64,000 nt of DNA, from NCBI GenBank assembly GCA_031472005.1, contig PZJY01000008.1, forward strand, positions 1,922,001 through 1,986,000. Direction: 5' to 3'. Both the position numbers and the translations under genes were made by a program. How positions within the stretch are numbered: the stretch's first letter is position 1; each line of letters opens with the position of its first letter. The notes beneath the pieces are model-generated. The model saw only the letters and a list, made by a program, of their open reading frames with translations, ran no database searches and had not been told where the DNA came from. This stretch comes from Tetracladium setigerum (taxonomy: Eukaryota; Ascomycota; Leotiomycetes; Helotiales). Of the stretch, positions 1-10,424 are shown piece after piece.

Positions 1-895
1 CCCGAACACCAGAGGGTGCAGCGCAACAAGCTACCCCATTACTTGTGGCTTCCCAACCAGTAGAGCCAGCCGTCAAACCTCAAAAGAAACCCGGCAGAAA
101 TGCAAGAACTCAGACCGCACGCACTCCCGAAGAAGGCCCTGCCGAGCACTCTACAGTACCAGCACGAACTTCGACTGTACCCTCAGGTCTACGAAATCGA
201 TGGGATGTGACTTCAGAGGAGCTGGTGGCAGAGATGGAAGCCTACACTCTCCGAGAAATCGGGCTCAACATTGCAGAGTCCGAAGCTGCAAAGGCAAAGC
301 ATCAGGCGAAGTCTGAGGAGCCCTCGACCCCAGTCAAAAGTCGTTATGCCTCAACCAAATTCACCCCTAAGCCGATAGCACGATATGCCCAGCGCCACCC
401 AGAGGAAGCGAAAGTCGTAGTAGACGATCGGATGGAAATAGAGGAAGATCTGGATGTTGAAATGGGTTCTGAAGAGGACTACGTTGTGGACACATACATC
501 CGAGTTTCTGTCGAGACTTTAGCGTCAACGGCGAGCAATATCGGTCTTTTGATCTTAGAGTCCGAGGTCGACATCGAAGAGTTCTACCGCGCCGACGAAG
601 ACAGTGATGAGGAGGAGGACTTCGAAGATGAGGACGAAAATGGTAAATCTAGTTGAGAAGTCGTTGTGATTTTGACTAACTTCAGACAGCCGAGAATCAC
701 TATTCGGCAGATTATCCAGACGAAGAAGTCGACTCAGAGGATGAATTTGGACGAGGTGCATACAACTATCGCAACAATGGCTCTGATGATGAGTTCGATG
801 CTACCTACAGTGATTCCGAGAATGAGAGCACAAAATACCCATGGAAGGCACAGGAGAAAGCCTGGATGACCCACCGTAATGACGATTCCGATTAG
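1..895 (+). CDS. Iwr1-family protein, 3' part (5' end outside window)
   Basis: The reading frame is open from base 1, so the gene starts left of the window; the GTG at 45 is only an internal codon. Exon A ends at 642. An intron at 643-689 (GT..AG) joins a second exon, 690-895, ending in TAG. The joined protein has a YVVDTYIRVS block, then ESEVDIEEFY, then a long acidic stretch leading into an ADYPDEEVDSEDEFG block. This order is the Iwr1 signature (PF08574). Iwr1 proteins bind assembled RNA polymerase II and direct its nuclear import; that role is known from yeast and assumed here. The part upstream is basic and Ser/Thr/Pro-rich. It is convergent with the next gene. Confidence 0.8.
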
Positions 896-1450
896 ATGAA
901 GATACCATTCCAATGACGAAAATTACATACCACGTCAGCATAAGGTATGCACACGACAGCTGGGTCACTGAGGACTAATCATACACATTGCACAATAGAC
1001 CTGCAAAGGATACCACAACAATTGCAAAACATCTAAATGATATTTCTAGACGCACACTATTTTATGTCCCATCCCATTGTTTCCTTTCTCAACTCATACA
1101 ATTATCTTAATCCATATTACCACAACCTTTTTTCTTTATTGCCTTTTTCGGTTTCCTACACACAAAAGCCAGGCCAGGCCGGTAGAACAAAGTTTTCAAA
1201 CAATGGGTATATGGCGGCAATCAAAACATCGCACTATCGCCAACTATCGACGAGTCTTGGGACACCGTTTATATCGTACCGAACTCCGTACAGGGGACAT
1301 GGGCCTTCCAAACGAAACAATCCTCACCAAGCTAACCAACAAGGAAACATAGAAAAGAAAACGCATGGCAAAGCAAAAGACCGGCCGAAATGCCCCCTAA
1401 AACTGAATCTCAAACTCACGAGAAAGCAGACTAACGACAACAACAGCAAT
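896..1450. other. Intergenic, convergent 3' ends
   Basis: This spacer lies between two convergent genes. Short ORFs on the plus strand (for example 1037-1522) lack coding character and overlap the 3' exon of the minus-strand gene. I see nothing else here. Confidence 0.5.
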
Positions 1451-2657
1451 TTATACTGGTGGTTTCATTTTGTACTTCGTTGCCTCAAGAATAACACGCC
1501 GCCATTTTCCGGGCTCTATTGATAGAATTGGATTAGCACGGCGCTTAGATACGCGGTGGAGAATAACTCACCAGACAGACGACCCCTCATTTCATCCCTC
1601 CTATCCTGCTCCAGGATCATCTCTGCCTTCGATTTGTCCTCCGGTCTGACCCAGTCGTACTTGAGGGCCATCCACGGCATCATCTCAACTAATTTGAACG
1701 GTATAGTTCGAAATTCCTCCGTCTCCCTTTTACGGACCGGAGCCTTCTTCATCAACACTCGTCCTTCCTTGTCAAACGCCAAATCCCACCCCCGCGCCTC
1801 AAGATGGGGATTAGGTTATCTCGGTAGTAACGCGACGAGAAGCACTGGTCTGAGAGGCGGTTCTCTTGGGGCCAGAGTGCGTAGAAGGCCGCTCGGATAT
1901 CACCGAAACTTTCTTTCAGATCTTCCTTGTTGTAGCGAATATAGTGCACATGCTCCCATGTGTACTTTTTGTTAGAGTGCGAAGTATCCTCTGCCGGTGG
2001 TGCGCGGCGACTCTTTGGTTTGGGACCGTGCACATCTTTTCGCTTGAGTGGGCAGCGATCGTTGAGACAGATATCGGTATTGTTGGTACTGGTGGTGAGT
2101 CTCTTACCACAGTGAGAGCAAGAGTTGCCTCTGTGAGAAGTTGCGCGCCGAGTGAGTTGTCGATGATAGCCCGGACGGATTCGACTCGATCCGTGTAGAG
2201 TGACAAGTCTATTACCAGACTTTTCGATGGGATACGGGCGGAAATTGACGTTGATATCTAGGTTCATCATGCCAACCAACGGTAGTATGATACCGCGTTG
2301 TGGCTCAGTACATTCTTGTGACTGAATAGCGGTCTGTTCCAGAACATCGTGTTGATCCGTGGAGTAGGAGGCAAGACTTCTCGTCTCAACGGGAGGAGTG
2401 TTGGGAAGTTCGGCTGGGTGAGCTTGATAGGGCTCAAACGTATGATAGATTGTCCGTTTGGGAGAATCGGTTGGTTCAGAGCAAGGCGGGGTGTTATATA
2501 AGACGGGCGAGGCACTGAACGAGCGTTCAGCATCAGGCGACAATGATAGTGACGACCATGATTCTCTGCGGTGAGTCGACTCGCTATAGCTGTTGTGCCG
2601 AGCGTATCCTGCCCTGAGTTCAGATGGGTCAGGATTCAACAGGCTGGAGAGGTCCAT
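1451..2657 (-). CDS. Uncharacterised fungal protein with CxxC zinc motif
   Basis: Not recognised by name. The main exon runs from ATG at 2657 to 1572. An intron at 1571-1516 (GTGAGT..AATAG, CTAAT branch) leads to a last exon, 1515-1451, ending EATKYKMKPPV. The frame breaks at the G run 1806-1809: one extra base there joins CFSSRYYRDNLIP to HLEARGWDLAFDKEG, and the total then becomes 384 codons (383 residues). The N-terminal half is Ser/Pro-rich and disordered. The middle has a paired-cysteine motif, CSHCGK then CLNDRC, probably one zinc site. The C-terminal half is a well-folded looking region with YTWEHVHYIRYNKEDLKESF, which resembles other nameless leotiomycete proteins. A TCAG acceptor just upstream, near 2692, means a 5' exon or a spliced leader is possible, so the start is uncertain. 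Confidence 0.6.
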
Positions 2658-3348
2658 CAGATTGTTGGAATATGTATTAAGCTCCAAGTTGTCTGAGGGA
2701 AGAGATATCCACTGACGATATCTGCCAAAAATAGTTGATGAGTAGATGAGACGGGAAAATGGGCAGACGACGAGACGATGATGAAGATCGATGAAGACCG
2801 GCCTCTGAGGGTGTGTGCAAGTGCACTCCCACTTCTATATCAACCATTTTCAGCAGGATTTCAATCTCCAACAGCCACGGAAAGTCGGCGATGTGATGGG
2901 ATGCGCGATCATCTCCAAAAAGCCAGCCAAGAGTGCCCACTAAAACACCTTCTCCAGTCAAGCACCCCAATGCTACCAGGCTAGAAGAGTTCAGCAAGTA
3001 AGAGCGGGACCGTAGAATTGGAAGCGAATAATCGGCACCCACTATTTGCAGCAGTTGGAAAGGACGTGTGTCAAAATGCACGCCTTCAGCCTATAGTGAC
3101 TCCCTGCGAATAATGTGGTGCTACGTGGAGAAAACCAACAACAACCAGGCTCAGAATGGTCATCTACAACATCAAACCGTAAATGGCAGGCACACACACA
3201 CACACCTTTTGCTGAAAATTGTTGAAGAAGCAGAGAGATACGAGGCCGGAAATCGCACAACCACCACCACCAACCACCTCCCTCACGTCTTCTTCAGCAC
3301 CACCACCCCCTCACGGATCACACGCGCAAAAAATACGATCCTGAGCAA
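2658..3348. other. Intergenic, divergent promoter region
   Basis: The spacer lies between the minus-strand zinc-motif gene and the weak plus-strand ORF at 3349. It holds a short CA run (about 3191-3205) and a CACCAC-rich stretch (about 3260-3310). A 5' exon of the minus-strand gene may lie near 2700-3080, but I could not fix it. Confidence 0.35.
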
Positions 3349-3818
3349 ATGGAAATCAGGCAAAGAACGACAGATTCCCATCCACAATCACCAACGGGAT
3401 GTCAACAAACTAGTGTCGAGCTGGCTGGATCTATCTCCGATCTTTCCCTCCCTCCCTTTGCTCCCGATCGATCAACAATACTGCCCGACTTCCTAAACAA
3501 TATACGGCTCGCACTGGCCCAGAGCCCGTTCGAAGTGGTCATCACCTTTCTCAATTTGCTTGTACTCGACGCCCCATTGTGGAGCAGCAGCCATTCGTAC
3601 AGCAATGGCACGTCCTCATCGTCCTACTCGCGGAACCAGGCTGTCGGGTCCTCAGCCCACCCGAGGACGCGTTCAACTCTCCAATCATGAACGGCACGGC
3701 TCAGTATCTCCGGAATGGTTGGATAATTCGTTTCTCGTTGGAGATTCTTGTGAGAGTTTGGTTGTGTTGGTTCAAGGATATGTTAGTTTCGCCTGTTTTG
3801 TGTAATGAAGGAAGGTGA
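3349..3818 (+). CDS. Possible small membrane-like protein (frame broken once)
   Basis: Two overlapping frames join cleanly if one C is added to the CCCC at 3572-3575. NLLVLDAP is then followed by IVEQQPFVQQWHVLIVLLAEPG, and the reading frame becomes 157 codons with one stop at 3816-3818. The joined product has two hydrophobic stretches, one before the join and one after, and ends with WFKDMLVSPVLCNEGR. I do not recognise a family. The join follows the same one-missing-base pattern seen in clearly conserved genes of this window, which is the main reason to list it. The ATG at 3349 is the first in frame; a spliced upstream exon is possible. Confidence 0.35.
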
Positions 3819-5970
3819 TGAAAGGGAAGGGATGTGGTTGTGGTGTTGAAGAGCTCTTCAGCACAGTGGGGCAATTTCGCACTCGCTTAATTTCGAGAGC
3901 AAGCGAATCAAAACATAGGACAAGAACATTAGACGCCCAGCACCTCTTTTGAGCAAACCCTACCCTGTTTCATTGGATGGTTGTTGTTGGAGGTGGGTAT
4001 CGCGGTTGATACGCTTATTTGCCGGTCGCTATACACTCAAACACAGATTTGACCAGGTCAGTTTCATCATACTCATACTTCCAGGCAGTCGACCAAGGAT
4101 ATGAGCCAGAAGGTTGTCCAAGCTTCAGTAATAACCTTACTTTTAGGAGTACTTGATCAAGGAACGAGCTTTCACCATCTATCTTGATCCTACAAGCCAC
4201 TCCACGCCTCTCAAGCAGTTCTCTCCCCTTTCAAGCGCTCAAAATACATCCATGTGAATCAGACCATGCTTCGTCCACGACTCCCACGACACAGGAGACG
4301 CTCCATGGGGGTTCGATCATACAGATGCTATGTTGTCTTTTCTTTCTTTTCTTTGCTTTTTATCCGACATTGCAGATTGAGAATCTGGGACGGGTTCAGT
4401 CATGTTACCTGGCTTTTTTGTGGAGAGTAACGGCCATGAAACGCGTATCATGGGGTGAGGTGGGCGGCAACCTTTGGTAACACAAAGACTATGCCATCCT
4501 AACCCATTCTAATATCATTGTTCAAGCACGTTAATAAGCGCGTTTGGCGGCGATGCCGACAAAGCGGGGAACGGGCTCCTCTCTCGCTCCCTGCCCAATG
4601 ATCTTCATATTTTGCGAACCCCTTGTCACTGATGTTGGTTTGTTGCCTTTTCTCTCGAGCAGCTAGATTGTTGGACCTTTGCTTTTCGCTGTTGGTTTCC
4701 GCGTGCCTGTGAGCTGCTTGCTCGTTCAGTGACGAGTGACAATCAAGGATGCTTGTTTACCCCTCTATTGTCTCTTCCTACCTTACGCATTTCCACTGTT
4801 CCGCCATCAAACCCCCATCATTACAAGCTACCACGAACTTGATCTACCTGCGTGTTCGAGCTGTTGGGTCTCTCTCAGAGAGGCTTTCTCGTACAACGGC
4901 AAATCAAGATTTAAACTTTGCAAATCGAGATTAGCTTTGAGATGGGAGATTGACAGATGGGATGAGAAACGTTTCAGCCGTCGCGCATCGAAGCCTCAGG
5001 GTTTGAGTGATGCATCTGGGCTGCAGCGCGCCCCTTCAAGGCGAGGAAGAGGAGGGGAGGCTTCCTTCCATAATATCCACCGCAGAGCAAGCCAATCGCA
5101 GATCTACGATGCATATATCTTTCTTATCCACATGACCGGCTGTCAAGGAGGCCAGTCATTGCCAGGGTGGTGTTTGCCGTTTTGTGTCCCGTGTAGAACG
5201 GAGAAATTCGACCTTGATTTTCTTTGACGACGACCACCTCCTCTGACATCTCCCCATCCTCTCACTGGATGATTGGAAGAGACATGGTGAAATGATTATT
5301 CAGACGATGTCATGGCAATTATTCGCCTTCCGAAATTGTTGCATTTTTGGTCCTTCACATTGCCATTCACCCTTTTGGGATATTGTCACTTCAGGATTTT
5401 CGAAGTGTGATCGGGATTTGTACGCCTGTGAAGGGGTTGTTAGGTGGAGCGTGCTGAGTGCTGAGGGATGTTGGTTGTAGATCCAACACCAACAAGTGGA
5501 TCCAGCCACAAAGCCATCTTCAGGCAAGTATGGCGAGCGAAAACGGCACAGAATAATGGAAGAAGGGGGAAAAGAAAACGATCGAAAATGGAAGGCAGAG
5601 AAAGGAAAATGGAAGAAAAAGTAATGTGGGTACTTGCGAAGATACCTCTGCTGGGCAGAAAATGGACAACTTTTCCTCTCATATATTGCTCGTTCGGCAT
5701 ATTATGATTATTCCTGATTGTTGTTTGGTCGGTTATTGTGATAGCGAGCTTGATCATACATACTCAATACAATGAAATTGATTGAAACGACCTCGCGAAA
5801 TCGAAAGAAGTATATGCGAGCCGTGATATTGAAGGTACCTCAAGTACTGTACTCAAAAACCAACAGCAAGATACTTGCCAAGTTGCCGCAGAATAAGACA
5901 GGAGGGCCGGAGGGCTGAACTGGAGACCAGATCAGGTCAGGTCAACAGCGGAACGGAAATATTAAAGACA

Positions 5971-6018
5971 AGGGAACGGAAGGAAAGGAAGGAAGGGAGG
6001 AAGGGAGGAAGGGAAGGG
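5971..6018. repeat. GGAA-rich microsatellite
   Basis: An imperfect purine tract made of GGAA and GGGA units, read directly from the sequence. It lies inside the gene-free stretch, with no coding overlap that I believe. Confidence 0.8.
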
Positions 6019-8300
6019 CCGGAAAAGAGGATACGACCATACTTTGTATCTTCGTACCTTGCTATTGGGTTGGATAAAATCTCCATTCCACGCCACATAC
6101 AACTTCTGCCGGCGGCACAGACACACACACACGGTGACACACATGGACAACTCTCCACTAATTCGGGGGGTTTTTTCCGCCTCTTTTTCTTCTACCTCCC
6201 TGCCTCCGTAGCTTTCCCATCCCTCAAAATCAAAATTTGAAGCATTTTGTTTATTTACTTTTTTTAAAACGCATTTTGTTTTCTTTTTTTTTTTGGAACC
6301 CGAGTACCCGTACAGTGTGTACTTTAGGACCCTTCTCTTGCTTTTAATTTCCTGTTTTGATGTATGCTCGGATTTGGTTCGGATTCTGCTTATGGTTCGA
6401 TTCTTGCATTTGAGTTCTTGGAATGGACAGCTAGTGCTGTATAATACTGCTATACTGTATGCAGCAGTTTCCTTGAAGGGACAATGTTTTGTCAGTGCCT
6501 ACGTATCGTTTATCCCATGGCAAATTCCCTTGCGTTGTACAACATATAACTAAATAGCATATGTCGATGTAAGATTACATATGTGCAACTCATATGGCGA
6601 TTGTTTGGAGATTTGGGTGTCCCGATCTGTGGATTTTATTGTACTGTGACGCTGTTAAACTGTATGTGCGCGATCGAGATATTATTGCCTGGCTTTTCTT
6701 GATATCATTATGCGTTGCTGGCTTGACTCTTTATAGACTGCAGTGTAGGGGATATCCTTACAGATCCCACACGTGAGAAGCAACGCATAAGTGAATGTGT
6801 AACTGCCGTAATATATATTGGATTGCAGCTCGTCGATCTGTCGCATTTTTGGTGGGGTCCCAAACTGTCGGGTACGGCTATTGTCGATATTCGATTTGCC
6901 GATTTCTCTTTTTGGGAGGGAGTTTTGGGTGTGTTATATTTGCTTTTTGTTGTAGAATTGGGATGGTGTAGGTGGTACGGTTAGGTAGCACAGATAGAAA
7001 GTGTTGGAGTTGATGCGATGCCAAGACTTGGGTGAGGATCAGAATCAGCTGGGTGCAAGCGAGAGGATGTTGGTTGGAAGTTCTTGCGAGAAATTTGCGT
7101 GTTCGCTAGATGAGCTGCTGTTTCGAAGTAGTCATTGTGCTAGGTTTTTTGCGAGCTCGTTTCATATCGCTAATATCAATGTATGTCGTTTTGGTCTGTA
7201 TTATATCTCTTGTTCGATGATGTGACAACACTCGAAGCAACATTGTATTTGAACTCATAGGGGGTCAATCACGGCAGAGGTATTTGGATTGGAATTATTG
7301 CAGAACCTGGAAGCGTCAGAACTAAATTGAGACGTGAGTATCAGCATCACCATTTGAGATGTTGAACCTCAGACCAACATTTCGCGAGATTTCCTTCTTG
7401 AGTTTGGCACCCATAAAAAGCTCGTTCTTGAAGCTGAACTCACTCTCTTTCCCAACTTCCTAAGTTTCTCGCATGTCTTGATTTGTTTATCAACGTACTC
7501 CCAATCCTACTGGTTCTTAGCTTTTCTCCATCTCTGTTTTCTTTACAGTTGAGTTCTGTCAAATGAATAATGTTAGATCAAAAAAGTCGTGACCGAGCTC
7601 TGGAGGATGTCTCCCACTCATTTCGCATTGAAATTTTGCAAATTCCCCATGTCACCCAAAAACATATTCGTGGATTTGTCCTCGACAGTGTACAATTGCC
7701 GAAGGATATGGCGGTCGGCGTCTCAGTCAAGCAGATTTTCATATGAGACCCAGGTCAAGAATCGCAGAGTTGTATAGCATGGAGATGAGAAGACCCGATA
7801 TTTCTCCTTAGAACATGGTGTGGATTGGTTGTTTAACTTGACATAAATCACAACAAAAACGTTGCTAAATGATATTTGCGAAATGGGATCAGGCTGGGGA
7901 GCTTTGCAGCAACGGTATCTCGGCTGCACCTCAACGCACGCATTCATTGATCGGTCAAAAACATTTGTTTCCTGCAAGAGACTGGCTGCCAGAATTTGAA
8001 CGGTTTGAAAAGAGGTCTCAACCCCGAATAGCCGGTCATTGAAGTGAAACTGGAGTGCAAAAAGGCTCTGTTTCTGTACATGGAGGTCACGTGGTAGGAA
8101 TTCAGTAAAGATGAATTCTGACAGCTACTAAATTTTCCACATAGAGTAAAAAAACTAACAAAGAGCAAGATATTCATTTTCAATGATAGGCTCTTATATC
8201 CATATTTAAATGGGCATTCATTCTGTGAAGGCGAGATAATGAGGGATTGCAAATGCAATCGTTGCATGGTCTTGCATGTCTCGGACAGGTGGGGGGTGCG

Positions 8301-8310
8301 ATGGCCTCAT
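8301..8310. promoter_or_regulatory. Near-match to a CYS3/MetR-type site upstream of SQR
   Basis: ATGGCCTCAT matches the Neurospora CYS3 consensus ATGRYRYCAT at nine of ten positions and sits 114 bases before the SQR start codon. CYS3-type bZIP factors switch on sulfur genes in ascomycetes. A single near-match can arise by chance, so this is only a lead. Confidence 0.2.
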
Positions 8311-8423
8311 ACCTGACTAGTACAGATGCGGCAATGGTATTGTGGATTTTATTTTCACATTCACATGAACTGAACTCATCTTTCAGACCTTGAATTCGCC
8401 CTGTTCTCAATTACTTTGCCAGC

Positions 8424-9785
8424 ATGTTCCGTACACAGATAGCATCTACAGCTTGCACTGCTGGACGTGCGGTTACAAAAACACAAAATGTTCAGGCACT
8501 GAGGGGGATGGCGACGATCTCCCCTGTGACTTCCGCTGCTCGAAACCACAAGATTGTCGTTGTTGGTGCAGGTGCCGCTGGACTGTCTATAAGTCATCAA
8601 CTTGTCCGGAAAGGCAAATTTGCTGCTCAAGATATCGCTGTTATAGATCCGTCAGCATGGCATAACTACCAGCCCGGGTGGACTCTAGTTGGTGGAGGAC
8701 TGAAGACGAAGGAGAGTTTACGGGAACCACTTGACAGCTTGATTGATCCCAAACTCAAGTTCTACAATAACGGAGTCAGCTCCTTTTCTCCAGAGGACAA
8801 CTTGGTCACTCTGAGCAACGGTGACAAGATCAACTATGAACATCTTGTGGTTGTTCCTGGCGTCGTGGCCGATTTGAGCACTGTCAAGGGCTTGCTCGGC
8901 ATTCTTGCCAACCCAGACTCTCCTGTGTCTTCCATTTACGACTATGCATACTGCGACAAAGTCTTCCCCGAGATCAAAAAACTTCAAAGTGGTACTGCCA
9001 TTTTCACTCAACCAGCTGGTGTGATCAAGTGTGCTGGTGCACCGCAGAAGATCATGTGGCTCGCACTCGATCACTGGAAGAAAGCAGGCTTGTATAATGG
9101 CAGCAACCCCTCTGATTCCGCAATCAAGATCAGCTTTGCTACTGGCCTACCAACAATGTTCGGTGTGCCTAAATATAGCGCTAAGCTCGAGGAATTGCGC
9201 ATCGAAAGGGGTGTTGAAGGGCTGTTCGAGCATGATCTCGTCGAGGTTGACGGCAATACAGCGACTTTTGCTCGCCCAGGCGGCAAAGAGCAGGTCAAGA
9301 AACACTTTGACTTCTTACATGTCACACCAAAGAACCGACCTCATGCTTTTGTAAAGGAAAGTGTTCTTGCGAATGAGGCTGGGTACGTCGATGTACACCA
9401 GGGCACCACTCGTCACAACAAATACCATAATGTTTGGTCTGCTGGTGATGCTTCCAGTCTGCCTACTTCCAAGACGGTGGCAGCCATAACTTCGCAAGCA
9501 CCGGTCCTGGTTAGCAATCTCATCTTGTCTTTGGAGGGCAAGGAGCCAGAGTCAATCTACGATGGTTATACCTCATGCCCTCTCCTCACGGAGTATGGAA
9601 AGGTGCTTCTCGCAGAGTTCAAGTATGGTGGAGAGCCGAAGGAGACATTCAACAAGTGGTTCGGGATTGATCAAGCAACTCCTCGGAAGGCATTCTATCA
9701 CCTGAAGAAGGACTTCTTCCCATGGGTGTACAAAAACCATATGGTGAAAGGCACATGGGGTGGGCCTAAGGGTTTCATCAACTAA
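8424..9785 (+). CDS. Sulfide:quinone oxidoreductase, mitochondrial (HMT2/SQOR type)
   Basis: The single-exon gene encodes 453 residues, the usual length for HMT2/SQOR proteins. The enzyme oxidises hydrogen sulfide, passes the electrons to ubiquinone and forms a persulfide, at the mitochondrial inner membrane. The first 40 residues are Arg/Ser/Thr-rich with almost no acids, fitting a mitochondrial targeting peptide. VVVGAGAAGLS (residues 45-55) is the FAD-binding Rossmann loop. Both redox cysteines of the human-type enzyme are present: Cys203 in IKCAGAPQKI and Cys385 in YDGYTSCPLLTEYG. A second FAD-contact motif, VWSAGDASSLPTSKT, lies near residue 338. The ATG at 8424 gives the targeting peptide; the next Met (residue 29) would remove it. 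It is the first gene of the sulfur group and points toward the SulP gene. Confidence 0.95.
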   Translation: MFRTQIASTACTAGRAVTKTQNVQALRGMATISPVTSAARNHKIVVVGAGAAGLSISHQLVRKGKFAAQDIAVIDPSAWHNYQPGWTLVGGGLKTKESLREPLDSLIDPKLKFYNNGVSSFSPEDNLVTLSNGDKINYEHLVVVPGVVADLSTVKGLLGILANPDSPVSSIYDYAYCDKVFPEIKKLQSGTAIFTQPAGVIKCAGAPQKIMWLALDHWKKAGLYNGSNPSDSAIKISFATGLPTMFGVPKYSAKLEELRIERGVEGLFEHDLVEVDGNTATFARPGGKEQVKKHFDFLHVTPKNRPHAFVKESVLANEAGYVDVHQGTTRHNKYHNVWSAGDASSLPTSKTVAAITSQAPVLVSNLILSLEGKEPESIYDGYTSCPLLTEYGKVLLAEFKYGGEPKETFNKWFGIDQATPRKAFYHLKKDFFPWVYKNHMVKGTWGGPKGFIN

Positions 9786-10424
9786 GATGACCTTGGAACT
9801 GATGTATTATATTAATTGCATAGATAGGCTGGGTACGGGCCGGTGAGCAACCAGTTTCATCAATGAAAGCGCCGTCTCGTCTTTCCACTGCAAATCTTGT
9901 CTTTTTTTGTTCTTCTTGCTTCTTGTCAGCTGCTGAAAATCTACAACCGACTGACTCACTTGGTCAGTGGGTAAGCCGACACCTTGATAAACAATTCCTC
10001 CCGAAATAAAAGCATTCATTTGCCTTCTTTCTCGCACAAGTTCGGGGTTTAGGAGGGCGAACAGGAGAGAGGGTCTTAAGGTGGGGTTCCGTTCGCTCTT
10101 TGCGCGTACTGTATCCAGGTCCCCGGGCGCCCCTTCTGGAAAGGCTCTTGCGGAGTTTAGCAACAACAAGTTCGGCGACCAGCCCTGCAAGCTCGACTTT
10201 TTGACTTTCCTGACACTACCGAGACTACTTCGACCGAAGGAGATCTTCGTCAGTCGATTTCTTGTCATGGTCAAATTCATCAATCAAGTGGTCGATTCCG
10301 GTAAAATATGTTTTACCAAATACCATTTAATGCAAGATTATATATCAGTGAGCTGAGGCAAAATTACCATGTATTTGACACATTCTCTATCTTTTTCCCA
10401 ACAACGCCTTGACTTCCAATCAAA
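9786..10424. other. Intergenic between SQR and SulP genes
   Basis: A tandem spacer of 639 bases holding the SQR terminator and the SulP promoter. A minus-strand frame at 9807-10283 (158 codons) has no recognisable feature and is probably chance. Confidence 0.5.

Larger units (their letters stand above)
3819..8423. other. Long gene-free stretch
   Basis: This 4.6 kb stretch has no ORF with coding character. The longest plus-strand frame (4736-5227) looks like chance. It holds a GGAA-rich microsatellite at 5971-6018, a CA run near 6120, T-rich tracts around 6240-6295 and a TG-rich zone at about 6300-7250. It includes the promoter of the SQR gene. A long non-coding transcript or a deeply decayed repeat cannot be excluded by eye. 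Confidence 0.5.

Noticed and set aside
1516..1850. Intron instead of a frame break in the zinc-motif gene
   Set aside because: A GTGCTT donor about 48 bases upstream is weak and would remove SSRYYRDNL, which looks coding; one missing base in the G run explains the frame more simply.
4736..5227. 163-codon plus-strand frame in the gene-free stretch
   Set aside because: Composition is not protein-like, no domain, and overlapping frames of similar length occur by chance in this GC range.
9807..10283. 158-codon minus-strand frame between SQR and SulP
   Set aside because: No motif, no spliced partner and random-looking composition in a short tandem spacer.
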